This document shows, in pieces, positions 25,805 to 34,050 of a stretch of 64,000 bases of DNA. The stretch covers positions 3,596,001 through 3,660,000 of the forward strand of contig NZ_CP110136.1 in assembly GCF_025979705.1 (NCBI RefSeq), in the 5' to 3' direction. Both the position numbers and the translations under genes were made by a program. Under the pieces are notes generated by a model. That model saw only the letters and a program-made list of their open reading frames with translations. It was not told the DNA's origin and ran no database searches. Each line of letters begins with the position of its first letter. Position 1 is the stretch's first letter. The stretch comes from Hymenobacter sp. YIM 151858-1 (GTDB lineage Bacteria; Bacteroidota; Bacteroidia; Cytophagales; Hymenobacteraceae).

Positions 25805-27136
25805 TTAAACAGCGTCGGAAAGCGAGGTGAAGGTAAAGTCGCGGATCTTCAGCGGGGGCACGAAGTTGCCGCCCAGGCGCACCGGGCGACCAATGGCCTC
25901 TAGGTTGTTGAGCATGATGATGGGCGACTCGTTGAAGCGAAAGTTCTTCACCGGGTGCTTGATTTTGCCGTTCTCGATGTAGAACGTACCGTCGCGGGTG
26001 AGGCCCGTGTACAGCAGCGTTTGCGGGTCAACCGGGCGGATGTACCACAGGCGCGTTACCAGGATGCCCTTTTGGGTGCTCTTGATCAGGTCGGCGGTGG
26101 AGGCGGTGCCGCCCGCCATGATGAAACCGCTGGGGCCGGGAATGTCCGGAATACCAGCTTTTTGGGCCCAGAAGCGCGACGAGTACAGGTTCTTCACCAC
26201 GCCCTTCTCAATCCAGGTCGTCTTCTGGCGCGGGCGGCCGTCGCCGGCAAACACCAGGCCCGGAATGTCGGCCGACGTGGGGTCGGAGTAAATGGTAACG
26301 CGCTCGTCGAACAGCTTTTCGCCCTTCTTGTTGCCGCCACCTTTCTTGCTCAGGAACGAGCGGCCCTCGTCGGCCGAGCGGGCATCGAAGGCGCTCATCA
26401 GCGCGCCCAGCAGCGAGGCATCGGTGTTCGATACCAAGGCGGCGGGCTCCAGAATTACGGTGTACTTGCCCGGCTCAATGGCCTTGGCGCCCACCGAAGC
26501 AGCGGCTTTGTCGGCCGCAATCTGCGTCATGCGGCCCGCGTCGAACTTGCTGATGTCGGTGAAGTCGCCGGCGGCGTAGCCCGAGCCGAGGCCGTCGGGC
26601 GTGCGCACCGTTACCGAGAAATCGAGGTTGGTGAACTGCTGGTAAGCCTCGAGGCCTTTGTTGTTGCGCTTGGCAATAAAGCCCGATTCGTCTTCGAGGA
26701 AGCTAGCCGAGCTGAGCTTCTTCTGGTCGCACAGCTTAATGCCGGCCAGGGCTTGCGAGGCGCGGTAATCGGGCGTGATGCCGGCCGTGCTTTGCGCAAA
26801 CGAGTTGGCCGTGAGGTACTGCTGCGCACCCAGCAGGGGCACGTACTCGGGGCTTTCGGGCGCCAGGCGGGCCACCTCTTCGGCGCGCTGCACGCAGCGG
26901 CGCAGGGTAGCATCGTCGAACTGGTTGCAGGTGGCCACACCCGAGCGTTTGCCAAAGCGGGCCTCTACGGCCAGCGAAATGTTGTCGACGGCACCGGCGG
27001 TGCTCACCGTGTTGCGGGCCGTGCGAATGTTGCCGCCGTTGGTGCCGTTGAGCGTGGCTTCGCACTCGTCGGCGGTGGTGAAGCTCAGCACCTTTTTCAG
27101 GATGCTCTGGGCTTCGTCACGGGAAAGAATAGCCAT
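25805..27136 (-). CDS. TldE/PmbA-type protein, copy B
   Basis: 443 residues from ATG 27136 (MAILSRDEAQSILKKVLSFT); an upstream in-frame ATG would read through the palindromic element. Motif order is the same as copy A (FGKRSGVATCNQFDD, TVRTPDGLGSGYAAGDF, AGGTASTADLIKST, and an identical C-terminus VPPLKIRDFTFTSLSDAV). No HExxxH. The most divergent part from copy A is the segment before KNLYSSRFWAQK. Probably pairs with TldD copy B immediately upstream. Confidence 0.9.
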   Translation of the reverse strand: MAILSRDEAQSILKKVLSFTTADECEATLNGTNGGNIRTARNTVSTAGAVDNISLAVEARFGKRSGVATCNQFDDATLRRCVQRAEEVARLAPESPEYVPLLGAQQYLTANSFAQSTAGITPDYRASQALAGIKLCDQKKLSSASFLEDESGFIAKRNNKGLEAYQQFTNLDFSVTVRTPDGLGSGYAAGDFTDISKFDAGRMTQIAADKAAASVGAKAIEPGKYTVILEPAALVSNTDASLLGALMSAFDARSADEGRSFLSKKGGGNKKGEKLFDERVTIYSDPTSADIPGLVFAGDGRPRQKTTWIEKGVVKNLYSSRFWAQKAGIPDIPGPSGFIMAGGTASTADLIKSTQKGILVTRLWYIRPVDPQTLLYTGLTRDGTFYIENGKIKHPVKNFRFNESPIIMLNNLEAIGRPVRLGGNFVPPLKIRDFTFTSLSDAV

Positions 27137-27171
27137 TGTAAAGGAAAGATCTTGAGGAGAGAGGAGGAAAG

Positions 27172-27334
27172 CTCCCCTCCTCAGATGAGGAGGGGATGCG
27201 GCCACGCAGTGGACGCTGGGGTGGTTGACGGGCGTTAGGTAGTAACTACCTAGAAAAACATCGTCAGCAACGACGTTCAACCACGCCAGCGGCGAGTAAA
27301 CTCGCCGCGTCCCCTCCTCATCTGAGGAGGGGAG
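27172..27334. repeat. Palindromic intergenic element with 25-bp terminal inverted repeats
   Basis: The ends 27172-27196 and 27310-27334 are exact reverse complements, and each end is itself a hairpin (CCCCTCCTCA-GA-TGAGGAGGGG). Inside, CGCTGGGGTGGTTGA at about 27214-27228 is complementary with few mismatches to TTCAACCACGCCAGCG near 27276-27291. The whole 163-base unit can fold into a long branched hairpin. It has no coding capacity and looks like a non-autonomous REP/MITE-type element inserted between the TldD and TldE genes of copy B. No transposase is visible in the window. Confidence 0.7.
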
Positions 27335-27342
27335 TTTGGGGC

Positions 27343-28989
27343 TTACACCTTGCGGGCCGTGTTGATGACGTTGACGCCGTTGAAGCGCGTGGTGGCCGAG
27401 CCGTGGCTCACGGCCGATACCTGTGAGGGCTGGCCCTTGCCGTCGAAGAACGAGCCGAACAGGCGGTAGTCCGACTGGTCGCAGATGGCGGCGCAGGAAT
27501 TCCAGAATTCCAGCGTGTTGGCCTGGTAGGCCACGTCTTCAATCTGGCCGGTGATTTTGCCCTTTTCGATGGCGTAGTACACCGTGCCGCCAAACTGGAA
27601 GTTGTAGCGCTGCTGGTCGATGGAGTACGAACCGCGGCCGGCGATGTAAATGCCCTTGTCCACGTTCCGCACCATGTCGTCGACGCTCATTTTCTGGGTG
27701 CCGGGGCGCAGGCTCACGTTGGGCATGCGCTGGAACTGTACCGAGTCCCAGGAGTCGGCGTAGCAGCAACCATCCGATTCGTTCTGGCCCACGATGTGCG
27801 CCTGGTCGCGGATCTTCTGGTAGTCCACCAGCTTGCCGTCCTTGATCAAATCCCACTCCTTGGTTTTTACGCCCTCGTCGTCGTAGCCCACGGCACCTAG
27901 GGAGCCGGGCTGCAGCTTATCGGCCACGATGTTGACGAGCTTCGAGCCGTAGGGTTTGCCCTGCTTGCGCCAATCGAGCGTAGCGAACGAGGTGCCGGCG
28001 TAGTTGGCCTCGTAGCCCAGCACGCGGTCGAGCTCGAGGGGGTGGCCCACCGATTCGTGGATGGTGAGACCTAGGTGGTTGGGGTCGAGCACGAGGTCGT
28101 ACTTACCCGGCGTAACCGACGGGGCCGTCAGCTTGCCTTTGGCTTGCTTAGCGGCCAAAGCGGCGTCTTCCAGAATGTCGTACGAATTTTTGTAGCCAAT
28201 CAGGCCGGTGTCGGCGGGGCCGGCAATCTTGTCCTGCGCCTTCGGCACCAGGTACTCGTAGCCCAGGCCCATGGGCGCGCTCAGGGCTTCGCGGGTTTTA
28301 AACTTGCCTGTGCCGCGGTCGACGGCCGTTACGCTGAAGTTCGGCCAGATGCGGTGAATATCCTGGTTGATGTACGAGCCGTCGGTGCTGGCGAAGTACT
28401 TCTGCTCGTTCACCTGGAACAGGGCCGAGTTCACGAAGTTGGCGCCGTTGTCGAGGGCTTTGGCGTTGGCGGCCAGCAGCAGCTCTACTTTCTGGGCTAC
28501 GGGTACCTCAAACGCGTTTTGCTGAATGGGGGTCTTCCAGGTAACCTCGCCGAAACCCTTTTGCGGAGCCAATTTCACCGGCTCCTTCTGCACCTTGGAG
28601 TTGGCTTTGGCAATTTGCACGGCCAGCTGCGCGGCTTTGGCAAGGCCCTGCTCGTTCAGCTGGTTGGTGGCGGCAAAACCCCACGTACCGTTGGCCAGTA
28701 CCCGCACGCCCGCACCCAGGCTTTCGCCGTTGGCAATGTTCTGCACCTGCTTTTCGCGGGTGAAAACGCTTTGGTTGAGGTAGCGGCCAATACGCACGTC
28801 GGCGTAGGTAGCGCCGGCCGATTTAGCCGCGTTCAGCGCCGAGTCGGCCAGGCGTTTGTTCATCGCCGCATCGAAGGGCTCGAGCAGGCGCGCCGCATCA
28901 ACGGGCGTGCCGCCAAAGCCCGGAAAGCTCGGCAAGAACAGGGCGCCGACCCCTAGGCCGGTAAGCCCGACAAAATCACGTCGTTTCAA
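27343..28989 (-). CDS. TldD family metalloprotease, copy B (Tat-exported)
   Basis: 548 residues from TTG 28989, starting (M)KRRDFVGLTGLGVGALFLPS, a twin-arginine signal. The zinc site HESVGH is at 311-316. Most of the sequence is identical or nearly so to copy A (YADVRIGRYLNQ, HIVGQNESDGCCYA, GSATTRFNGVNVINTARKV), so the duplication is recent or under strong selection. First gene of the four-gene array and separated from its TldE partner by the palindromic element. Confidence 0.9.
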   Translation of the reverse strand: MKRRDFVGLTGLGVGALFLPSFPGFGGTPVDAARLLEPFDAAMNKRLADSALNAAKSAGATYADVRIGRYLNQSVFTREKQVQNIANGESLGAGVRVLANGTWGFAATNQLNEQGLAKAAQLAVQIAKANSKVQKEPVKLAPQKGFGEVTWKTPIQQNAFEVPVAQKVELLLAANAKALDNGANFVNSALFQVNEQKYFASTDGSYINQDIHRIWPNFSVTAVDRGTGKFKTREALSAPMGLGYEYLVPKAQDKIAGPADTGLIGYKNSYDILEDAALAAKQAKGKLTAPSVTPGKYDLVLDPNHLGLTIHESVGHPLELDRVLGYEANYAGTSFATLDWRKQGKPYGSKLVNIVADKLQPGSLGAVGYDDEGVKTKEWDLIKDGKLVDYQKIRDQAHIVGQNESDGCCYADSWDSVQFQRMPNVSLRPGTQKMSVDDMVRNVDKGIYIAGRGSYSIDQQRYNFQFGGTVYYAIEKGKITGQIEDVAYQANTLEFWNSCAAICDQSDYRLFGSFFDGKGQPSQVSAVSHGSATTRFNGVNVINTARKV

Positions 28990-29106
28990 GTGGGTACTGG
29001 TTAGTGAATACGGTGAGGGAAGTTTAGCGGGAAAAGCCCGGAGTTGCAAAAAGAAGGACGAAATGACTTTGCCAAGGCTGCATGATTTTCAGCAGATGCC
29101 CGCAGA

Positions 29107-29143
29107 AAACCCAACAGCCCCTCCGCGGCGGCAGAGGGGCTGT
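29107..29143 (-). terminator. Terminator of the McrC gene
   Basis: ACAGCCCCTC (29114-29123) pairs with GAGGGGCTGT (29134-29143); the minus-strand exit has four T residues. It lies just past the mcrC stop. Confidence 0.65.
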
Positions 29144-29165
29144 CGGTTGCAGCAAGCGTAACAGG

Positions 29166-30197
29166 CTAAGCTACCAAGCCGAGCAAATCGGCGGCTATGC
29201 CGGGCCACGGCTGGTTCAGGTCGATGGTGACGACGCGCACCGGAAAACCACCTAGGGTATAGCGCAGGTCGGCCTCGTGGGTGGCGGCTGGGTACAGCAG
29301 CACGCCTTCGAGCTGCTGCCCGGCCCTAGGTACCTGGTTTTGCAAATAGGCGAAGAGCTGGTAGAGGTGCGGCGCAATGAGGCGTTGCCGGTCGTAATGG
29401 GGTTTTAGGGCCGCGGCGTAGTACTTGGTATCGAGGATGATCTTCCGCTCCGCCGACTCCAGGCTGGTGTCGGTAATCATATTGGGTAGCAGCCCCAGGT
29501 CCTCGGGGCGCTCGGCTTCGGCCTGCCAGCCAATGGTTTCCGATAGCACGCGGTAGCGGCGCTGCTCGAGCCGGTAGAAGTTGCGCACAAACCGCTCAAA
29601 GATGCCGGCCATCAATGCTTCGTCGCGGCGAAAATCGTGGAAACGGGTGCGGCCTTCGGCATCGGTATCGGGCAGGGCGGTGCGGTAAATCAGGTCGCAG
29701 ATGTTCAGCAAAAAGCCCTCTTGCCCCGGCAGGCGCAGGCGGCGCACCGCGCGCAGCTCATGGCGGGTAAACGGGGCGGCCTCCAGCTCTTCCGGAAAGC
29801 GCGCCCGCAGGCGGCGCACCTCCTGGCGCAGCGCGGCCGGCAAATGCCGGGTGCGGCCGAGCACCTCCAAGGTGCCGGCCAGCAGGCGGTTGAACGGGGT
29901 GTTCGGCCCTAGGTCGTCGTAGGCACAAACGGCGCGGCCCTGCCGCAGCAGGTCGCGCGACAGGGTAGGCGCGAGCAGTACGCGGCCGCGCAGCTCGGTT
30001 AGCTCTTCCTCGCGCTCGGCGTAGCCCAGGGGCAAGCCCTGCTGCAACAGCCGCCGCGTGCCGGCCAGCAGCATGTGCGTGAGCAGCTCCAGCGGCCGAT
30101 GAAACGTGCTGGCCTCCAGGTGCTGCCACTCGCCCTGGCCGGGCAGCCGGTTCCAGGCGTAGCAGAGCAGGTAGTGCAGGTTTTGTATCGGGACCAC
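29166..30197 (-). CDS. mcrC: McrC-type nuclease subunit of a McrBC restriction system
   Basis: 343 residues. Starts at GTG 30197 with VPIQNLHYLLCYAWNRL, the conserved McrC N-terminus (usually M-I-P-I-x-N). The PD-(D/E)xK nuclease core is visible as Asp243 (ITDTSL) and Asp256-Thr-Lys258 (IILDTKYYA). McrC associates with the McrB GTPase and cleaves DNA with modified cytosine. Length is typical for stand-alone McrC. It follows mcrB with a 117-base gap made of repeat-like sequence, unusual for a pair that normally overlaps. Confidence 0.92.
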   Translation of the reverse strand: MVPIQNLHYLLCYAWNRLPGQGEWQHLEASTFHRPLELLTHMLLAGTRRLLQQGLPLGYAEREEELTELRGRVLLAPTLSRDLLRQGRAVCAYDDLGPNTPFNRLLAGTLEVLGRTRHLPAALRQEVRRLRARFPEELEAAPFTRHELRAVRRLRLPGQEGFLLNICDLIYRTALPDTDAEGRTRFHDFRRDEALMAGIFERFVRNFYRLEQRRYRVLSETIGWQAEAERPEDLGLLPNMITDTSLESAERKIILDTKYYAAALKPHYDRQRLIAPHLYQLFAYLQNQVPRAGQQLEGVLLYPAATHEADLRYTLGGFPVRVVTIDLNQPWPGIAADLLGLVA

Positions 30198-30297
30198 GGA
30201 TTAAGACGGATTTTTCGGATTTAGCGGATTTTGTGAACGGCGCCATCAGGCCGGCCTCTGCGGCTTCTGCGCAAGCCTCCGCGCCCTCTGCGGGCTA
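30184..30297. repeat. Repeat-like spacer between mcrB and mcrC
   Basis: Two simple repeat blocks fill the gap: CGGATTTTTCGGATTTAGCGGATTTT (period about 9-10, near 30205-30232) and CCTCTGCGGCTTCTGCGCAAGCCTCCGCGCCCTCTGCGG (period about 12, near 30252-30291). Both resemble short intergenic repeats common in Bacteroidota. No gene fits. Confidence 0.45.
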
Positions 30298-30314
30298 AGT
30301 CGTCAGCGTCTGAT

Positions 30315-31655
30315 TCAGGCCGACAACAACCGCTGCTTGTGCGCGGCGGCCTGGGCCGGTTGGTCGAACCAGTAATCATCGAGCAAGGGCGCTATTTCCT
30401 GCTCCAGTACCAGCGTGAGCCAGTTGGCGGCAGCCGCAGCATCGGCGGGCGGTTGGCAGAAGTAGCTGTGGCCGAGCTGGAAATCGGGGCCGAGCTCGGG
30501 GTCGTCGGCAATGGCTTGGTTGAGCTCGTTGAGGCGCAGCAGCAGGCGCTCGGTTACCAGGGCCGGCACCCCGCGGCGCGAGAGCAGCTGGCGCAGCGGC
30601 TCGCCAAACTCGGGCTGCATTGGCACGAAGGCAAAGCGGCGGCGCAGGGCGTAATCGAGCGGGGCCAACGAGCGGTCGGCGGTGTTCATGGTGCCGATCA
30701 GGTACAGGTTGTCGGGCACGAAAAACCTAGGGGCATCGGCCGGCGCGTAGGGCAGCCGCACGGCGTGGCGCGGCCCGCGCTTATCGGCCTCGAGCAACAC
30801 CAGCAGCTCGCCGAAAATGCGGTTCAGGTGCCCGCGGTTTATTTCATCAATCAGCAGCACAAAAGGGCGTTGCGGCTCCTGGGCGGCGCGGCGGCATACG
30901 TCGGGCAGCACGCCATCGGCCAGCCGAAAACCGCCCTGCCCATCGGGCCGGAAGCCCTGCACGAAATCCTCGTAGCTGTAGCTCGGATGAAACTGCACCA
31001 GCTCGATGCGCGACTCGTCGGTAGTACCGAGCAGCAGCCAGGCCAGCCGCCGGGCCAGAAAGGTTTTGCCTGTGCCGGGTGGCCCCTGCAAAATCAGGTT
31101 CTTCTTCCGACCTAGGCCCGCCAAGGCATCATCCAGCTTTTCGGCCGAAACAAACAGCTCCTGCAAAGCCATGCTGCGGTCGTAGGCTTCGGCCGGGGCG
31201 GCGCCGTAAGCTGTTGGGGGCTCTTGCGCTTGCGGAGCGGCAGCGGGCAGAGCGGCGGGCGCCGGGGCCTTTTTGCTGGTGGGCTGCGGCACTTCGTCGG
31301 CGGCCAGGCCGGTGTAAAGCTGCTGCAAGGCCTCCTGCGCGGCCACGTCGCCATCAAGCGGCGAGTTGGCCAGCGTCGGGCGCTTGGTGGTTACGGTAAA
31401 GCTCAGGCCTTCGAGCACTTGGTTGGTGGGCGCGCCGGCGGGCAGCGGCCACTCGGCATCGGTGTGGCCGGTAGCCAGGCGGTAGGCCAGCTGCGCCACC
31501 GGGCGCGGCGGGTAGCGCCGACCCCGAAACACCAAATCGTACACCGTGCTGGGCGTCAGCTCCGTGCCTTCGCGGTCGATCTGGCGCAGGGCACGCAGCA
31601 CGTGCTCGCGGGTAAGCAACGACAGTTCGGAAGGGGCGGTAGGAGTAGCGGCCAT
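30315..31655 (-). CDS. mcrB: McrB-type AAA+ GTPase of a McrBC restriction system
   Basis: 446 residues from ATG 31655 (MAATPTAPSEL); an in-frame ATG ten codons upstream is possible. The N-terminal 65 residues (LTREHVLRALRQIDREG, then TVYDLVFRGRRYPPRPVAQL) resemble the DNA-binding head domain of ScoMcrA-like type IV restriction enzymes. After a Pro/Ala-rich linker comes the AAA+ domain with Walker A GPPGTGKT (191-198), Walker B LLIDEINR and the McrB-specific MNTADRS (323-329). It would sense modified cytosines through the head domain and power McrC cleavage. The head-domain match is from memory of the pattern. Confidence 0.9.
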   Translation of the reverse strand: MAATPTAPSELSLLTREHVLRALRQIDREGTELTPSTVYDLVFRGRRYPPRPVAQLAYRLATGHTDAEWPLPAGAPTNQVLEGLSFTVTTKRPTLANSPLDGDVAAQEALQQLYTGLAADEVPQPTSKKAPAPAALPAAAPQAQEPPTAYGAAPAEAYDRSMALQELFVSAEKLDDALAGLGRKKNLILQGPPGTGKTFLARRLAWLLLGTTDESRIELVQFHPSYSYEDFVQGFRPDGQGGFRLADGVLPDVCRRAAQEPQRPFVLLIDEINRGHLNRIFGELLVLLEADKRGPRHAVRLPYAPADAPRFFVPDNLYLIGTMNTADRSLAPLDYALRRRFAFVPMQPEFGEPLRQLLSRRGVPALVTERLLLRLNELNQAIADDPELGPDFQLGHSYFCQPPADAAAAANWLTLVLEQEIAPLLDDYWFDQPAQAAAHKQRLLSA

Positions 31656-31723
31656 GCAAACGGGAAGGTACAGGCAAAACGCCAACTGGGCGGTAGTAGT
31701 TCGGAAACCCGGGTGCCCGCAAA

Positions 31724-31764
31724 AGCCGCGCCCCGCGCCGGCCCCAGTGGCCGGCGCGGGGCGC
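31724..31764 (-). terminator. Terminator of the small hydrophilic gene
   Basis: A perfect 16-bp GC stem (31728-31743 with 31749-31764), loop CCAGT, exits in the minus direction through TTTT. It supports 31785-31970 as a transcribed gene. Confidence 0.8.
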
Positions 31765-31784
31765 GCTAGTTGGGTATTAAAGGC

Positions 31785-31970
31785 TTAGCGCTTGTTGCGC
31801 TGGTTGCTCTTCAGGCCCGGATCGGCGTGGCGCTCCGGGTCGTGGGCTTTGTCGGGCGTGGGGTGCCGGTTGCTGGTTTTCATCGTGTCGGGCCGCTGGT
31901 CCTCCTGCTTTTTGCGGTTGGGGTCGTCGTGCGAGGGCGTAGCGGGCACGTTGGTTCGGTTCTTAGTCAT
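31785..31970 (-). CDS. Small highly charged disordered protein
   Basis: 61 residues, MTKNRTNVPATPSHDDPNRK to the end KSNQRNKR; rich in Lys, Arg, Asp, Pro, Asn and His, without hydrophobic segments. Likely unstructured. A strong terminator follows its stop. I do not recognise the family; such peptides occur widely in Hymenobacter-like genomes as hypothetical proteins. Confidence 0.55.
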   Translation of the reverse strand: MTKNRTNVPATPSHDDPNRKKQEDQRPDTMKTSNRHPTPDKAHDPERHADPGLKSNQRNKR

Positions 31971-32133
31971 GGCTGTGGGTGGTTTTGGGTGAAACCATGC
32001 CTAGGTGTACGCGGCTCGGAGTAGGGTGTTTGGCTTCGCAACAAATTGACCATCAGTACCGACGAGCTGTGATAGCTGCGCCCCGTGGCTGCCCGTGCTC
32101 CGGCAGCTGCTACCGCTGCCTGCCACCTAGGGC

Positions 32134-32817
32134 CTAAAAAGCCCAGCCCACGTTCAGCCCCGACGACACTTTCAGCGGGGTTTCCCGCTCGCGCGTGCCG
32201 GTGTAGTTGTCGTTCTGGTCGTAGGTTTTCTCGGTTTTGTCGCGGTAGCCGAGGCCGGTAAACAGCTCCACTGCCAGGTGGCGGCCCAGTACGGCCTGGT
32301 AGCCAAACAGCACGTTGTAGTTGCGGTTGACGGTGCGGCTGCCCACTTTGTAGGCAAAATCGGGCGCCTCGAAGGTGTAGTGCGCTTTGGTGTAGGAGAA
32401 GTGCGGCGACACGTAAAAGCCCTCCGGCGCCTGCCGCCGCTGCCCCAGGTAGTACTTGTACTGCAGCTGGTAGCGGTGGCCCGTGGTACGCGTTTTCACA
32501 TCCGTCCAGACGACGCGCGCGTGCCCGGCGGCCGCAAACGCCGTCATGATGGTGGCGCTCAGGGCTGCCTCGCCGATGAACGTAAACGGATAGTTGGTGC
32601 CCAAATAAGAGTAGCTGCCCATTACGCTGCCGTGCGGGCTTATCACGCGTTCGTAGCCCAGGCGGGTTTCCACCGAAAACGGCTCCTGCCCGTGTATCCA
32701 GCCCAAGGGGGCAATCTTGATAATGTTGCGGGGTGCGGTTGGCGCCGGGCCCGATTCCGTGGGATTGGGCCACAGTAACCCGCCGCCCAACGTGGCGGCC
32801 CAAAGAAGCACAGACAT
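32134..32817 (-). CDS. Outer-membrane beta-barrel protein (DUF3575-like)
   Basis: 227 residues from ATG 32817 (MSVLLWAATLGGGLLW as signal); an ATG at 32958 would add 47 unlikely residues. Strands include IKIAPLGWIHGQEPFSVETR, LGYERVISPHGSV, YKYYLGQRRQAPEGFYVSPH and NYNVLFGYQAVLGRHLAVEL, ending LNVGWAF, all typical of DUF3575-type barrels. Divergent from the Roadblock-like genes, with an AT-rich shared control region (32818-33005). Confidence 0.75.
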   Translation of the reverse strand: MSVLLWAATLGGGLLWPNPTESGPAPTAPRNIIKIAPLGWIHGQEPFSVETRLGYERVISPHGSVMGSYSYLGTNYPFTFIGEAALSATIMTAFAAAGHARVVWTDVKTRTTGHRYQLQYKYYLGQRRQAPEGFYVSPHFSYTKAHYTFEAPDFAYKVGSRTVNRNYNVLFGYQAVLGRHLAVELFTGLGYRDKTEKTYDQNDNYTGTRERETPLKVSSGLNVGWAF

Positions 32818-33005
32818 TCTTAGTACAATAAATATAGCTAAAGTTAGATGCTGGCGGCGACATCCACAAAGCAGCGGGTTGGGTTGAGTGGGGCCGGAAT
32901 TGGATGCTATCGATAAAATACTGTATTGTTTAATTTTATACCTATAAACGTTAAACAAAATTGAAAGCTCCTCAGTATACGACCCGCCACCGGCACCAGT
33001 TCAAC

Positions 33006-33431
33006 ATGAAAATACCGCTACTCAACCGTATCGTTCGTCTAGGTTTGCCGGGTACTGCCCCCGCCCCCGTAGCCGATGCAGCGGCCGAAGCAGCGGTGAG
33101 CAACCTGCGCGACGCGTTGCCCGAACTGCTGGCCGCGGCCGTGGTAGAGCTGCAAACCGGCCGCTTGTTGGCCAGCCACGCCGCGCACCGCGGCCCCGAT
33201 CTGGCACGTGCCGCCCAGCACCACGCGGCCGTGGTGCGGCAAAAGCAGCAAGCCGTGGCGGCGCTGCGCCTCGAGGGCGAACAAATTGCCGATATACTCA
33301 TCAGCACCCGCGAGCAACTGCACCTGCTGCGGCTGCTGCCCGGCGGGCAGCGCCTGCTGTACCTGGCCGTGAGCACCCACGATACCAACCTGGCCGTGGC
33401 CCGCAGCGTGCTGCACCACGTGGCCGGATAA
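33006..33431 (+). CDS. Roadblock/LC7-like protein, first copy
   Basis: 141 residues from ATG 33006. After about 30 Ala-rich residues, the fold follows a helix (NLRDALPELLAAAVVE), a beta segment (TGRLLASH), a central helix and the terminal pattern LLYLAVSTHDTNLAVARSVL. This is the arrangement of Roadblock/LC7 proteins such as MglB, which control small GTPases. Paralogue of the next gene, with which it forms an operon (32-base gap). No GTPase is encoded nearby. Family call is by pattern. Confidence 0.6.
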   Translation: MKIPLLNRIVRLGLPGTAPAPVADAAAEAAVSNLRDALPELLAAAVVELQTGRLLASHAAHRGPDLARAAQHHAAVVRQKQQAVAALRLEGEQIADILISTREQLHLLRLLPGGQRLLYLAVSTHDTNLAVARSVLHHVAG

Positions 33432-33463
33432 CCCGTTTTTTCAACCCCCTTTTCCTTTAACGT

Positions 33464-33844
33464 ATGGCGTACTCTTCTACTAACCCGGCCGGCAAGGCCA
33501 TCGAAAATATCATCAACGAGTTGCCCCAGCTGATAGCTGTTGCCGTTGTCGATACCCAATCGGGCATGACGCTGGCTTCGCACAGCAACTCGCCCTCGCT
33601 CAACCCCGAAACCGCCGCCGCCTACAATACCGAGGTGGTAAAGCAAAAGCAGAAAGCCATGGCGGCGCTGAAGCTGCAGGGCGAAACCATCGACGACATC
33701 CTCATTTCGCTGACCAACCAGCTGCACCTCATCAACCTCGTCGACGGCGGCAAGAAGTTCATTTACCTGGCCGTAAACGCCCGCGATACCAACCTGGCCA
33801 TTGCCCGCGACGTGCTGCGCCAGCAAAGCGAGCTGCTGAAGTAA
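33464..33844 (+). CDS. Roadblock/LC7-like protein, second copy
   Basis: 126 residues: KAIENIINELPQLIAVAVVD, TQSGMTLASHSN, a central helix (VVKQKQKAMAALKLQGE), DDILISLTNQLHLINLVDGG and KFIYLAVNARDTNLAIARDV. The elements align one for one with 33006-33431. It lacks the Ala-rich N-terminal extension. The two may form homo- or heterodimers, as Roadblock proteins do. Confidence 0.65.
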   Translation: MAYSSTNPAGKAIENIINELPQLIAVAVVDTQSGMTLASHSNSPSLNPETAAAYNTEVVKQKQKAMAALKLQGETIDDILISLTNQLHLINLVDGGKKFIYLAVNARDTNLAIARDVLRQQSELLK

Positions 33845-34050
33845 CCCCTGCTTGTTTGGGGCCGCGGCCCCGTTTCCTAGGTGCCCGGGCGCGTTGCGGC
33901 GGCTCGGGCCAGCTGCCCTATTGCCTTTCTCTCAGCTGTTCGCGAATTCTTCGCTTCGCAATAAGGCGGTCGTTTGTCTGTGCTTTTCCGGGCGGGGCGC
34001 CCAGGTGTCCCGCCGGGGTTTATTCATCCACCACTTTTTCAGTACAGCTG

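Noticed and set aside
27172-27334. CRISPR-like array between the TldD and TldE genes
   Set aside because: There are only two repeat copies, in inverted orientation, with one internal spacer that is itself palindromic; no cas genes are present.
22763-28956. Several long plus-strand readings opposite the TldD/TldE genes
   Set aside because: They mirror the real genes in the antisense frame, with compositions typical of shadows; no start region, signal or family pattern.
29166-31655. McrBC as part of a larger new defence island
   Set aside because: Neighbouring genes (TldD/TldE, a small charged protein, an outer-membrane barrel) have no known defence link, and no other defence gene, integrase or transposase is nearby.
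33858-33871. GGGGCCGCGGCCCC as terminator after the second Roadblock-like gene
   Set aside because: A short self-complementary run with no loop and no T run; too weak to call.
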